A DNA stretch of 64,000 nucleotides from Chrysoporthe austroafricana (lineage: Eukaryota > Ascomycota > Sordariomycetes > Diaporthales > Cryphonectriaceae): contig JYIP02000006.1 in assembly GCA_001051155.2 (NCBI GenBank), positions 2,170,001 through 2,234,000 on the forward strand, in the 5' to 3' direction. Both the position numbers and the translations under genes were made by a program. Below the pieces are notes generated by a model, which worked only from the letters and a program-made list of their open reading frames with translations, was not told the DNA's origin and searched no databases. Below are positions 20,340 through 31,079 of the stretch, piece after piece. Position 1 is the stretch's first letter; each line of letters starts with the position of its first letter.

Positions 20340-20884
20340 CTATCTACCACCTCCGCGGCCGCCCGCCCGCGCCCTGCTGACCGTCGCACGACCTCTTGCC
20401 AGACCGACACCGCGCCCGCGAACGTTTCGAGACTTGAACATCGGTGCGTTCCTGTCCGTCACACTTGTCGTCAGCAAATGACGTCTCGAAGGGGGTGGAG
20501 GGAGGAAATAACGGGTAAGGCTAGGCCTGTAGATCCTTACCTCAACATGTCAGGCACGATGAAGAAGCGCACATGGCTACCTCTGATGTATACCTGCTCC
20601 AGATGGCTCACGCGCCCGTCGCGCGCGGTCACTGTGATGTCCTTGAGTTGGACGTTCATGTTGTCCTCAGCTAGAATATAGTGATATGAAGTCAGCAAGG
20701 AAGACAGATGGCGACACAACTAGGCACGGAACTTTGGAGGCCAGATTGGGACTGCTTGAGAGACGTCGCACGCACCTTCGATCAGCTTCCCGCGGTAGGT
20801 CGTGCCGCTGTCGAGCTCCAGGGTCACTATGTGGCCCTGGGCCTCATTGAGGAGCTTGATGGGGATGCCGATCGTCGAGGTCAT
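20340..20884 (-). CDS. SMD3: small nuclear ribonucleoprotein Sm D3
   Basis: Core Sm protein of the spliceosomal U1, U2, U4 and U5 snRNPs, part of the heptameric ring that binds the snRNA Sm site. Three exons, 20884-20776, 20670-20541 and 20451-20340, encode 116 residues. Sm1 motif: [18 protein letters not shown]...TYRGKLIE; the Sm2 motif contains [19 protein letters not shown]. The C-terminal tail is RG-rich ([19 protein letters not shown]...GGRGGGR), the site of symmetric arginine dimethylation in relatives. Both introns (20671-20775, 105 bp; 20452-20540, 89 bp) have a CTGAC branch and start with GTGCGT and GTAAGG. The start ATG at 20884-20882 gives the canonical N-terminus. Confidence 0.96.
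20452..20540 (-). other. intron 2 of SmD3
   Basis: 89 bp, GTAAGG donor, CTGAC branch, CAG acceptor, phase 2; joins PDML to RNAPMFKS. Confidence 0.92.
20671..20775 (-). other. intron 1 of SmD3
   Basis: 105 bp, GTGCGT donor, CTGAC branch, TAG acceptor, phase 1; joins KLIE to AEDNMNVQ. Confidence 0.92.
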
Positions 20885-23043
20885 GGTTGCGGACGGTGTC
20901 TTGAGAGTGGCGATCGTGATAGGTTGGCGTTGGTCGATGGGGAGCTTTCTGAAGTCGCGACCTCAGAGCTCGAGCGCGCCGGACTTTATGATGACTAAGC
21001 CAAACGGCGCGGCAATTTTCTCCGTTCCGACGTCAATGAAAGCGGCGGACCGGTTTCACTACACGCCAACACCTCTCGCCTTTGAGCATCATATCTACGT
21101 TTTAAGTCTTGGAGTTTGCAAACATCCCGTACGGATCTCGTGTGCTTGTTGCCTCTGATGTCGCGTGACTGGCGCTTGGATGATATTACTCGAAATCCAC
21201 CATGTCCTGGACTGTCTCTTTTGCCCCTTATCCTGCTCCCCCGCTCTGTCTTCTTCTCTGCTCTCCTTTTCTCCTCCCGGTCCCTTGTTTCCTTTCTCAC
21301 CTGCCCGGCTAGAGCCAGCTGCTAAATTCTTCAAATGATAGTCTTGTTGTCTATTTTTTGCTGCTAGCGGCTGATGAAGCCTCGATTCTGCGATTTGGCG
21401 AGGGTGGGGATCGATGATGTTCCAGAATCATCCTATTGGACGATGCTTGTCAGGAAGTTTTTGGTCTCTTTGAATTCACGTCTCCCTCTTGGTGGGGTCT
21501 GTAGGCGAGACGTGAAAACACCAATCGTCTTTTGGATCTCCCTACAAGTCGCCCGGCAGGTGATCCGTCCCAATTGTTCCATGATCACGCACAATACTGG
21601 CGTGACCAGACAGAGATTTGTGAGTGAAACTCTCTCAAGGGGTTCCAAGTGACTAGAGTCCATCCTCAGACTAGGCCCGCACCTCTTGGAAACTGTGCAC
21701 TCGTCAAGCATGAGTGACAAGAGTACCCTCATATTTCCTCAGTACGTTTTAAGGCGGACCCACGTCCATGAGAGAGTTGAGCTCTCAATAGCCTGCCAAT
21801 TTCTGAAGTATAGCCATGCATTAATTTGATCAGGCCCGGTACTTGCCGGGCTAGAACGTTTATCTAGGGCTGGGTATGCGAAATGGCCGATCGAGTCCAC
21901 CTCCTAGAGACTGTCTCAGTCCGATGTCGCACGGAAGCTTTCCAGAGATGTGTCGAAGCTAGGTCAATCCAATACCAGCGGCTAGCTCCAGAGGCGCGAG
22001 CGATCACCATTCGAGCTGTAGTGAGCGAGTTTCTCTCATCCGCGTTAACATCAAAAAGTTTCGATGCTACATGCAGCCCAGCGCGAGAAGGAGGTTGTCG
22101 GATGCCTTGCTATTGATCATTCTACAGAAGATTCTCCATAGGAAGTCAACCTAGGATGTCTTCAAAAGGAAGTGGTTCCTTGGAGTGGGTCTGCGCGAGT
22201 GCGTGGCATATATTAACCTCGGGAAATCCACACAAACTCTGCAGATAGCCGTTCTACTGATTGGTGTTTATGCTTCTTGCTGCACGGCATAATCAAGCCA
22301 CTGAATTCTATGATGAGCCTGTTTGTTATGTCTTGGCATGACGAAGTTGAGGCTCTCCACTAGAGCCTCGGGATGTGGGAGACAAGGCCAGGCCCACCCA
22401 CAGTCAAGGGCCATCCATCGTCAGCGGCTAAGCATCGGAGGCAACCGCGGCGCTGCTCGAACACTGCACCGTGAATGGCCGCGTCTCGCGGAGGCCGAAA
22501 GGGTCCAAGTGCGCGGCGCGAACTGCAGGACCCGTTTCCAAGAAATAAGTGAAGCTTGCTTTTGGGTTGCCGATCTCGTCTGTGCGCATGCATTGACAAA
22601 CAGTCTAAACCATAAGACTGAGATGACAGCGGGCTTGGCAATGGGCACGACAGGACCGTCTGTTGACTTGCTATGGTAAGTGCTTACTCAGTCCAAGTCA
22701 CCAGACATGCAGTCATTCATTCCTTGTCAGCATCACTTCATATCTATGGAAATATGAGCATGAGATTGCACATCATGACAGCAAATTGTAAACAAGCATA
22801 GGTATTGGGAAAGAGTATATCGGGTTCCGAAGCCGGACTTGGCCGATGGCGGAGAACCCTGTCATTTCTCATTCTATGTCCAAAAAAAAACAACCCCCCG
22901 AGTGCCTAACTCCAGGAATTCCAATACTCACCGCCCCAAGCAAACCCGGAAGAAGAAAGGGAGAAAACGAAGGTCCGAAGCCAAGGTTCCCAGTATGCCC
23001 CGCTAAAGAAGAAAGAAAAAAAAAACCTTTGTTCATCCCGGCC
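20885..23043. other. 2.2-kb gene-free region upstream of SmD3
   Basis: Holds the SmD3 promoter and the 3' flank of the small secreted protein. A pyrimidine-rich run lies at about 21207-21310. Frames reach about 118 codons on both strands without domains. A purine-rich, A-run-containing tract lies at about 22880-23030. Confidence 0.5.
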
Positions 23044-23352
23044 CTAAAGGTTGACAGAAATCTGAAAGGACTCCCACGGTCCCTCAAAGCAGTCACCGGG
23101 CCAGATCACCTGCTCTCCGGTCTCCACACAATCCAAGCCCAGAGACACCACGGCCTTGTAGAATGGCTCGTCTGCCTCAAGATAGCAGTAAGGGTAGGCG
23201 GTTTCGAGATCCGTGCAGGCTGCACCGGAATAGTCACTGTTGGTATTGATAACCGTGCCGCCGGTGCACGACGAGCCGCAGGAGAATGTGTAGTTATTGG
23301 CCGACACGATGGTGGCAGAGGCAATAGCCAGAATTGTGGTAGAGAACTGCAT
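23044..23352 (-). CDS. small secreted cysteine-containing protein, 102 aa
   Basis: ATG at 23352-23350. A signal peptide is evident (MQFSTTILAIASATIVSA, cleavage likely before NNYT). The mature chain of about 84 residues has six cysteines (FSCGSSCTGG, AACTDL, PYCYLE, LDCVET, GDCFEG) and is acidic, with many Gly, Ser, Thr and aromatic residues. Size, signal peptide and even number of Cys fit fungal small secreted proteins, including effector candidates, but no named family was recognised. The final NL follows WESFQISV. No intron is required. It stands alone, with over 2 kb of gene-free DNA on each side, a setting often seen for lineage-specific secreted proteins. Confidence 0.78.
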   Translation of the reverse strand: MQFSTTILAIASATIVSANNYTFSCGSSCTGGTVINTNSDYSGAACTDLETAYPYCYLEADEPFYKAVVSLGLDCVETGEQVIWPGDCFEGPWESFQISVNL

Positions 23353-25904
23353 CTTGACCTACGTGGCTGTCAGTGCAAGATACATCACTTGCAGAGCCAT
23401 AGGGCTGATCGAGAGTTGGACTAACTGTTTGGGTATAGCTATGCTTTGCAGAGAACTTCTTTATCGGATTGGGAGTGTGGCTTGGTCGTTCTTGACTAGT
23501 GATATTGATACAACAGCGAAGCGAAATCATGTCCAAACGGACGCTACCTTTCCTTCTTATGTAGCTGGTTACCTAGTATCATTTACAGCAAGACAACAGG
23601 CAACAAGTTCTCGGCCCTTAATCTCGGTGTTATTGGCATGCCTTGTTCTCCACCGACATCTCATTTGGAAAGTCATGAAGGCCCTCCAACATTATTCAGC
23701 ATCGAACATCTGCGCGACGAACGGCGACCCGCGGATGTGCCGATGGGCTGACGACGCAGCTAGCTCGCCAGGCTTGCGGCGCCTCAAAGTTTCAGCACAA
23801 TGCGGTGAATACACAAAGTGGATCAAGGTCGCACTGGTATACTTGATGATTGCAAGGTAGGGGACGGCTATCTCGGCTGCGACCGCTCGGCGGCCGTTCG
23901 ACGGTGGAGAGAGGTGGGCAGTCCCGAGGCCTCGGAGATCATTCGTTCTGGCCCTTCTCCATCGTTTCACCTTGGTTGGACGGTAAGGCTGGCCCACATG
24001 ATCACCTCTTTTTTTTTCTTCCAGGTCGGCTCGAGCATGTGGAGGGGTGGTCTGACCTACGTCTTTGATCGATGGAGCAGGGAAGGGATCCGCTCGGACC
24101 AGAGTCAGAAGGGGACCCCAAGGGAGCTCTTGAAGGATCTAGTAGGATCCAAAGGGCGCCTGTCCTGATTTCCTCGGCCTCACTTCTATATTGTTTTTAG
24201 CGTCCGTCACGGCAGTTTCATCAACAATGTCATTGCCTGTTGATGGCGACATTGATGTGGGACATCTTCCAAGTGCCGTTGACCTGGCCAATCGTCTTAC
24301 ACCGTTCGATCCCGCGATCCCTGCATAGGGTCCCTTCCCCTCTGTCGCTACCAGAGCACTGCGTCACCACCAGGTCTCGGGTCTCCATAACATATTCTGG
24401 ACTAAGCTCTAGGAGGCATTTCACTTCTGGCGAGCTCGCTTCCTTAATGCCTCCCTTCTTTCTAGTATCAAGTCGCTAGTCTAAAGAGGAAGCCCAAGGT
24501 GAATCAGTTCAGCTTGGCAAACGCAATCAAGCACTACTTCGATACCGAAATGTTGAGTGCTCAATTTGTTGGTCAGGCCGACTGCTTTGTAAGAGCATAG
24601 CCCTAGTGATGGTTTGCGGCATCAGCGCCACAGGAAGGTAAATGTTCCCCCTTGCAACAGTCGCAGGGCCTCCGTATCACTGCTTAGTCCTGAGTGTCGT
24701 GTGACGTGATGCTTCGGCAATTCTTTTGGGCCCGCAGGCATCATACCGTACACATGTAAATACTCCTCTGGTTGTAGACTAACACACACTAAATCATTGA
24801 AAGACTGGCGTGTGGCTGAATAAGCACAGCAGTAATGCAACAAATGGGGCGGCGAAAGGACTTCGAAGAGCCAATTAGTGTAGAATCTGCTCTCTGCTTC
24901 CCTGCATTAAATACCTAATTGGTGCAAAGGATCCGTCTGACCTCCCTGATCTTTCTTTCTGACACCCTTCTCCTGTTTACTTCGGAGACTGTCAGCAAGG
25001 CTCGGTCATTATACGAGATCATGCACGACACTATACAATGAAACCTTCCGTTATAACAGCTGCCTCGCGGAATTATCACGAGCTGAGGAGTCAGCAGGAT
25101 GGTGGAACATTATACTTCAAGGGAAGCCCTCAAGCCATATGGTAGGCCCTTTCGAAATTCAGTGACCGAGAACCTTATACCGCGTGAAGTTTTAAGGCCT
25201 CCCCAGTTACGATACTGCGGGTCAGCCCGCCGCCGCAGGTGCTGTCGCATTTTGCCGATGCTCTACTCTCTGAGGCCCAAGGCCTTCATCTTTTGTCTTC
25301 CTCTTTTTCTCCTTCTCCCTTCTCTTTTTCCTTGCCACTATCCTCTCTCATTTCCCTCGTCTTTTCTTCCTTTTCTCCTTTCTCTGTTTCGCGCACCGAG
25401 AGCATTTCTTGATGCCATAGTCCCCTGTCAGTTGTCTGGCAAAAGTGGTTGGGGACGCTGGATTAGGTACGCTCCGCGCAAGGGAGGTGCTCGGTCAGCA
25501 TCGCCCCACAGATGCTAAGCAGCTGAAAAGCAACCTCACCGGCGTCGAGGAAATCTCGCACCATAGTACCTTGACATGCCCATCTACGGCTAGACCAAAT
25601 CCATAACTCTATTGCGGATAGGCTCATTGATGCAGGACATGCGGTCAAACTAAACCTATTTCAAGGGTATCGTCTTACCACCTGGGCCCGACTTCGAACT
25701 GTAACTAGGATTATTGTGGGTCACACTTCGAAGTTAATGAGGCTCGGGGCACACAGCCCGTTTGAGGCAGAAACGTGGGAATGTTACACAGGAGGATGCA
25801 GTCGTTAAGAATGAGGCTGCACCCCTTGCCGTCGTAGCCATTGCGGAGTTGCACGTTCCTTTCCCACCGGCTGCAGACCTCGACACTGTGACCATTCGGC
25901 GACG
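23353..25904. other. 2.55-kb gene-free region between divergent secreted and membrane protein genes
   Basis: Promoter DNA for both flanking genes. A polypyrimidine run of about 110 bp lies at 25288-25392. A short T run is at 24009-24018. Open frames (up to 187 codons) overlap and carry no domains. Confidence 0.5.
25288..25392 (+). promoter_or_regulatory. polypyrimidine tract upstream of the large membrane protein gene
   Basis: About 105 bases of almost only C and T on the plus strand, roughly 510 bp before the ATG at 25905. CT-rich blocks are common near transcription starts of filamentous-fungal genes; function here is inferred. Confidence 0.45.
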
Positions 25905-28380
25905 ATGGTCGGCGCCATTCAGAACCCAGCACGGCAGGTTCTCTTCCGGCAATCGATCATCCCTTTGCTCCTCGCGGCCGTCTATCTCACTATTCTCATC
26001 ATTCCATGGGTCCTGACCTGCGTGATTGCTCACGAGCCCCGATTCTTAGTCCAGGAGCGTAGCAAATATGACGAAGAAAACAACACCTACCTTTGGGTCG
26101 ACTACTCTACCCTCAAATTGATCCACGCGCTCAATGCGATAACTGGGGTGGCCTCGCTGCCACTGCTGAGCGCTTTGCTGGCGCGAGCTGCGGTCGTCTT
26201 TTCACAGCGCCGGAATTCCCACCAGGGGCTTACGGTGCGTCAACTCTTCGCGCTGGCGGACCGTGGCTGGTGGAACGTCTTCACGGTGTTGCGCATGTCG
26301 AGATCCTCAGAGCTCCTATTGTTTGGCTGGATACTGTTGGCTGTAACTGTCGCATTACCGATCGTGCGATCCACAATACTCAGCTACCACAGCGTCAATA
26401 TTGATTTGAATCTCGACCCATATAATTCATGGTATTTCAACCGGATAGGTACGGTTCCAAGCCCGGGCGTGCTGTCGAGCGCGAATGCGGCCACGGTTAT
26501 CTCGAATACACGAACGAGACTACAAGTGACAACTGGAGGTGTCGAGAAGACCTTATGGCCCAATTGTAACGACCCATCGTCTCATGATACTACGTGTGGC
26601 TTCGACTACAACCCGTACGATCTGGGCCAGAGTACTTTGAGCAATTACTGGGAGCCACAACGCTCTGTACACCCGATAAGTGAGTCAAATTTCCGCTTGT
26701 ACGTCCCCGTGGGCAGATACCATTTCGTGTGCGCCTGAGCTGTTAGTGAGCCTGTCATAGCGCCGTGCCTCGTGTGATCTCTGTTGCAGCGGATTCTAAT
26801 GCCGTGGCATTCATGGGTGCTCAAACTGCGCATATTAACATTGATTAGATGGGTCAGCATTGATGTTCACAACCACAGTGCAAGCCGGCTCTAATACAGG
26901 ATTTGCGCCGAATGGGTATGCACTGGCTCTGAAGAGCGGTGCAATGTGCCTGACAGCATCCGCGGACGACGTCGCTGGTAATTGTTCCACAGCTTCAAGC
27001 AGCGTAACATCTGGATGGAACACAAGCATGTACGTTGCGGGAGGGCTGAAGGCCGACATCTGTCTTCCCATTCCCAATTCCAACGAAACTTGGCAGTCTA
27101 CCATTTCGGCAAGTGGGAAGCCTTATACATTCACAGAGGATATGTATATTGGCTTCGAGTATCTTGACGGGTCTGTCGATTTTGACTGGGAGTGTTCGGA
27201 CGAGAGCGAGTGTCTGGGTATTGGAACCGCTCTCTTCGTGCACTGCCAAATGAATACGACCGTGGGCTATTTTCAGCTGGGCAATATCTCGACCAAAGGC
27301 GTGCCAAGCCGCTTCCTAGAGGGCACGCCTCCATCATTTAAGATTCCTAGTGGTACCTCAACTCCTGAGCTAGGGCGATCGGCAGCGCCAGGGCCGCTTA
27401 TGTCGACAGCCCAGGCGTTGTTTGGGAACGGCAGTTGGTTCGACCTGATCGGCACGATCATTTCTGAGGCTCCTGATTACCAAACGATGCTCAACTATCT
27501 CTGCCCGGTCATTCCTCTGAACAATGCAGAGTACTTCGCCGACTTATCGGACGGGTTTCTTTGTTCTGGGGAATACGTGGACATCAACGGATCGTACAAC
27601 AGAACTTTGGAGCTCATGGAGGAAGTTGTGTGGGATTTCTTCTCCATCTTCAACTACCCCTGGGCGGCCCGAGCTGCACTCAACACAGGAGCGTTTTTCG
27701 CGAACGACAATCTACTCTCTTTGGCTTCCACGGCGTCTGGGGTCAGTGAATCCCTCTATACGACAGTATACAAGTATGATGGCGTCGAGACACCCCCAGT
27801 GATACCAGTCGTCACCACTGGAGCGGTGGTCACGATCACGATCCTCATCGCTATGCAGGTAATCGCCGTGGTGCTGCTGGTCGCGTACATCTACAGCACC
27901 AAGGTATGGACGAAGACCCTGGACGCACTCGCGATGGTCAGGATTGGCGCCCAGCTGTCGAGGCATGCTGCCTTTCACTGGGCTGAACATTTCCCGGGGA
28001 TTCTTGGTGTCGGTGTCGTCCGTGAGAATAGGCTGAATGAGTTGTGGGAGATGGACGGTCTGATCGACACGTCGATTGTGCTCGACACGCTGGACGAGCC
28101 GCCAGCGCCAGCAGGAGAAGTGGAGATGGCCGAATTCTTGCCAGCTTACTCCCCGAGAGGCCACGACTCAGCATCGAGCAGTGTGGGCATAGGGCCGGCG
28201 GAGCCTGAAAATCCAGCGAGACCCGTGTCCGCCGGATCTGTACCTTCCTATGTGCCGCGTGAGGAGCGCCACGAGGTCGATGAGGTTTCCGATATGAGTG
28301 AGGAAGATGAGCCTGAAGGCGTGCCTCGAGCAGCCACGCCGGCATCGCCCACCGTACCAACTTTCGGGACAGCACGATAG
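25905..28380 (+). CDS. large polytopic fungal membrane protein, reading frame unresolved near 26.8 kb
   Basis: A fungal plasma-membrane-type protein of unknown function with about 780 residues. Exon 1 (25905-26679) has three hydrophobic helices (LLLAAVYLTILIIPWVL; HALNAITGVASLPLLSALLA; LLFGWILLAVTVALPIV) and the conserved LTVRQLFALADRGWWN loop. A 110-bp intron (26680-26789, GTGAGT donor, TTGCAG acceptor) leads to TDSNAVAFMGAQTAHINID, then TAG at 26846-26848. The rest lies in another frame, open from 26845 to the stop at 28378-28380: a Cys-containing, N-glycosylation-rich ectodomain, a C-terminal helix (VVTITILIAMQVIAVVLLVAYIY) and a 200-residue acidic cytosolic tail. The step between frames is explained either by a short second intron (candidates 26817-26857 or 26817-26878), a one-base deletion, or a sequencing error. 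Confidence 0.7.
26680..26789 (+). other. intron 1 of the large membrane protein
   Basis: 110 bp with consensus donor GTGAGT and acceptor TTGCAG, phase 1. Confidence 0.75.
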
Positions 28381-28754
28381 ACCGGGGGGAGAGAAGCCGG
28401 AGGGGTTGTGAGTGAGGGATTTATTAAGCATGAGCGACGGGCGTTGGGTGAATCTCTGACTTGATACTATCATCTAATGTCTAAATGTAATCGAAGTATT
28501 GATGCTTTGCATTACCTTGTGTCCTCTACGAGACTCGGCTCTCCCGAGGAATCCATACCTACGAATACAATGTTCGATGTACTCATCGCCAAATGATATG
28601 CCCTCAACTAAGAACACGATCAATCGTTCCCAATAATCCCTCTCTGCATAGACCGCTTTGAGTAGTATTCAGATCGCGCCCTCTCATACCTGTCGACTTG
28701 TTCTCCTCCAAAGACGCCTGTTTGGCGCCCGGTGACACGGCCGCATCGCCAGCA
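28381..28754. other. intergenic between convergent genes
   Basis: 374 bp, 3' flanks of the membrane protein (+) and the single-pass protein (-). Nothing else seen. Confidence 0.45.
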
Positions 28755-29348
28755 TCAGATACGGCAGAACCCCTTCTCCGCTCCAGCAGTGGTAGCACAA
28801 CCCCCCTGCCCCTCTCCATCCACCGCCATCGGCATCCGGCTCTGCGCTCGCGGCGGCACGCCCAGCCCTCCCGAGCGCAGCGAGCTGTAGCTCGACTTGA
28901 CTGAAATACTCTCAAGAAGGCTCGACATCTCGGCGGCAAATGTGCTCGAGATAGACAGCCCAGGCCGCCACACGTGCTGGTTGTCATCCCGCTCGGCGAC
29001 GGCCGATGGGAGCGCCGAGGCATCGATTGTAAGGCGACGCGGTGAGGGCGTGACGCATCGGAGCGTAAGGCCACTTGGCGGCATAAGCGAAGGGGCGCAT
29101 GTTGAGAGCTGAGTTTGGTCTCCTTCGAAGAGCACCTTAGATCGTAGACGGTGCCGGCGCCAGATTGGGAAGAGAATCAAGAAGAGAGAGATCAGGACGA
29201 GGGCTGTTCCACCGAGCACAACTCCTATGATGATGTGCGTGGACTCTGCAGCTGTGCACCTCGTCGCTAGCTGTTGGGGTGTCGAATATGGGGATGCAGG
29301 GAGCCAAGTCGAGGATATTAATGTTGTGCTCCGATGAGGCGTGGCCAT
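28755..29348 (-). CDS. single-pass membrane protein, 197 aa, function unknown
   Basis: ATG 29348-29346. Residues 1-36 are Ser/Thr/Pro-rich; one strong helix follows (HIIIGVVLGGTALVLISLFLILF) with an immediate basic stop-transfer stretch (PIWRRHRLRSK). The cytosolic part of about 130 residues is Ser-rich, Leu-Arg-containing and ends CATTAGAEKGFCRI. This layout, short Ser/Thr ectodomain, Gly-rich helix, Arg-rich juxtamembrane segment, is typical of the C-terminal half of fungal wall-sensor or mucin-like proteins. The ectodomain is short and no signal peptide is present, so an upstream exon may be missing; I looked in 29349-29900 and found no convincing one. Confidence 0.5.
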   Translation of the reverse strand: MATPHRSTTLISSTWLPASPYSTPQQLATRCTAAESTHIIIGVVLGGTALVLISLFLILFPIWRRHRLRSKVLFEGDQTQLSTCAPSLMPPSGLTLRCVTPSPRRLTIDASALPSAVAERDDNQHVWRPGLSISSTFAAEMSSLLESISVKSSYSSLRSGGLGVPPRAQSRMPMAVDGEGQGGCATTAGAEKGFCRI

Positions 29349-30214
29349 GATTGATGGTAGCTTTCAAGGTGCGCCGATGGCGATACTGGAAGCAAGCAAA
29401 TAGAGAAGATTACTCTCATAAGCAAACGAGCGACTCGACACCATGTATTCAAGGCCAAAGAGACCCAATCAATAAGCTCAATTTCGACAACGACGTCCAG
29501 CTAAGGTGTGCAGAATCGTCCTCATCAGCTGCACAAAGCAAAGAGCCAGCGCAGGCCCCGGGAAAGAAGATACCATCTTGAAGGAGCGGCCATGAAATAT
29601 CATATACTGGAGAATAATCTCGTGTGAGGATATAAAGGCCTAGTTTCTGCGCCGGAGACCTGCATGAGTAGGCTTGATATTTTCCGAACCCTCCCACGGG
29701 ACTGGTTCGTTCATTTTCAACGTTTGACGGGAAGTCCCATGGCAACGGAGTTTTGCAGCAAACGAAACAGAGCTTTGACGAGGCGAACGTGATTGTCAAA
29801 AGAGATGTGCTGCAGAAATCCGCCGCGGCTTTGTTAAGTGATTGTGGAATGGTTGCACAATACCAGGTGGGAAGACGGCAAACGGTCCATGGCACGTTCT
29901 AGCCTCATGCCAGCCACAGAAGTCCCGCGAGAGAGATGGCCGTAGCCCAAAAATAGCTATTTAGCTAGCAGACTTCAAGGTCTAGGAGACATTATCAAAT
30001 CAAGGCTGGACTCGTTAGAGCCGGGCAGAATTCATCGAGCACACTCACATCTTTGTCAAGATCCCGTGAGTCCCCCCCCCCCGGACTTGAGTCTTCTCGC
30101 AAAAACGTCCGTGATCAATATCAATCCACAATGCGCCGCCCTTTCGACATTATTCGCACTGCCAACTCTCTACGATAGATCTCGAATCAAACTTCTTCCC
30201 CTTCTCTGCGTTGA
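29349..30214. other. intergenic, 0.87 kb
   Basis: A 148-codon minus-strand frame at 29449-29895 has no domain and is not called. TATAAAG occurs on the plus strand at 29631-29637 without a gene to serve. A C run lies at about 30072-30082. Confidence 0.45.
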
Positions 30215-31079
30215 CTACTTCTCCAAGGTCCTTCGGATGACGATCGGCTTTTTGGGATCTGGAATGGGTAGCGTGATGTGCTTTCCCTCCTCTCCTGACA
30301 GCGTGATGGTTGCCTTCATCTTTGGTGATGACGGCGGAGGCTGAAGTTTGATCACCGTGTAGGATGGGACTTCTGACACGGTGATGGTGGCTTCCTTTCT
30401 GGCGGTGGGCGCCGCCAGCTTGGGTTTTCCGGGCGTCGCTGGCGGACAAGGGTTCTTGGGCGCAGACGGTGACGGAGGATTGGCCGTGGGCTTCACTGTT
30501 TGCTTTCAGTGTCAGGGCGGAAAGATCGTAGGGTAGCGTAGCTAAGGCAGTGGACACAATGGCGGGATTTGATGCGCAACTCATGCCATCGCTAGCTGTA
30601 GAGGCGGTTGCAATGGGAGCAGCAGCAGCAGCGTTTTCTCTAAACATCAGATCCTCACCAGCAGTATTGGCCGACGCTGTTGCCGGCTCTGACGCCTCAG
30701 ATTTGGCATTCTTCTGCTGCCAGATTATCGAGCCGTCCTTCGTGAATTGATAGAACCATCTACCTGTATCTTCAACGTTAGCTGATGGCGTATTCGTTAG
30801 AAACAGAGAGGTACAATAGCAATACTGACCGTCTTCTTGAGCCCTGGCTCGCCACCATCCGTCCCACTGAGATCCTTGAACTGGCTGCCATTGTGACCAT
30901 TCCAGTGCAGGTGGCGGGGCTGGTGTCTTTTCCTTGGGTGGTTCCTCGGCTAGCGGGGCAGATGGAGTCGGCTTGGGGGTGGTCCTCCGGTATAGTGGAT
31001 AGCGGTGGACCTTTGAAGGTACCTGGCTCTTTGAGGGCTCGTACTTGATCACCTCATACGAAGCCATCTCGCCTGACAT
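30215..31079 (-). CDS. Pro/Lys-rich hypothetical protein, three exons
   Basis: Proposed exons 31079-30830, 30763-30659 and 30495-30215 give 211 residues. The first intron (30764-30829; GTCAGT, CTAAC branch, CAG) joins WWRARAQED to GRWFYQFTKDGS, an aromatic stretch that only splicing makes continuous. The second (30496-30658; GTGAGG donor, CTGAC branch, CAG acceptor) moves to the frame ending in ATITLSGEEGKHITLPIPDP...RTLEK. I prefer that frame over an overlapping 311-codon open frame because it shows repeated ATITVSE/ATITLSG beta-strand-like units. Tyr/Trp pattern around YQFTKDG recalls fungal proteins with short aromatic domains, but I do not recognise the family. The exon structure is inferred and should be treated as a model. 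Confidence 0.5.
30496..30658 (-). other. proposed intron 2 of the Pro/Lys-rich protein gene
   Basis: 163 bp, GTGAGG donor, CTGAC branch, CAG acceptor. Less certain than intron 1; other donors are possible. Confidence 0.45.
30764..30829 (-). other. intron 1 of the Pro/Lys-rich protein gene
   Basis: 66 bp, GTCAGT donor, CTAAC branch, CAG acceptor, phase 1. Confidence 0.65.

Noticed and set aside
29449..29895. 148-codon frame considered as a missing N-terminal exon of the 28755-29348 membrane protein
   Set aside because: No signal peptide, no suitable donor/acceptor pair joining it in frame.
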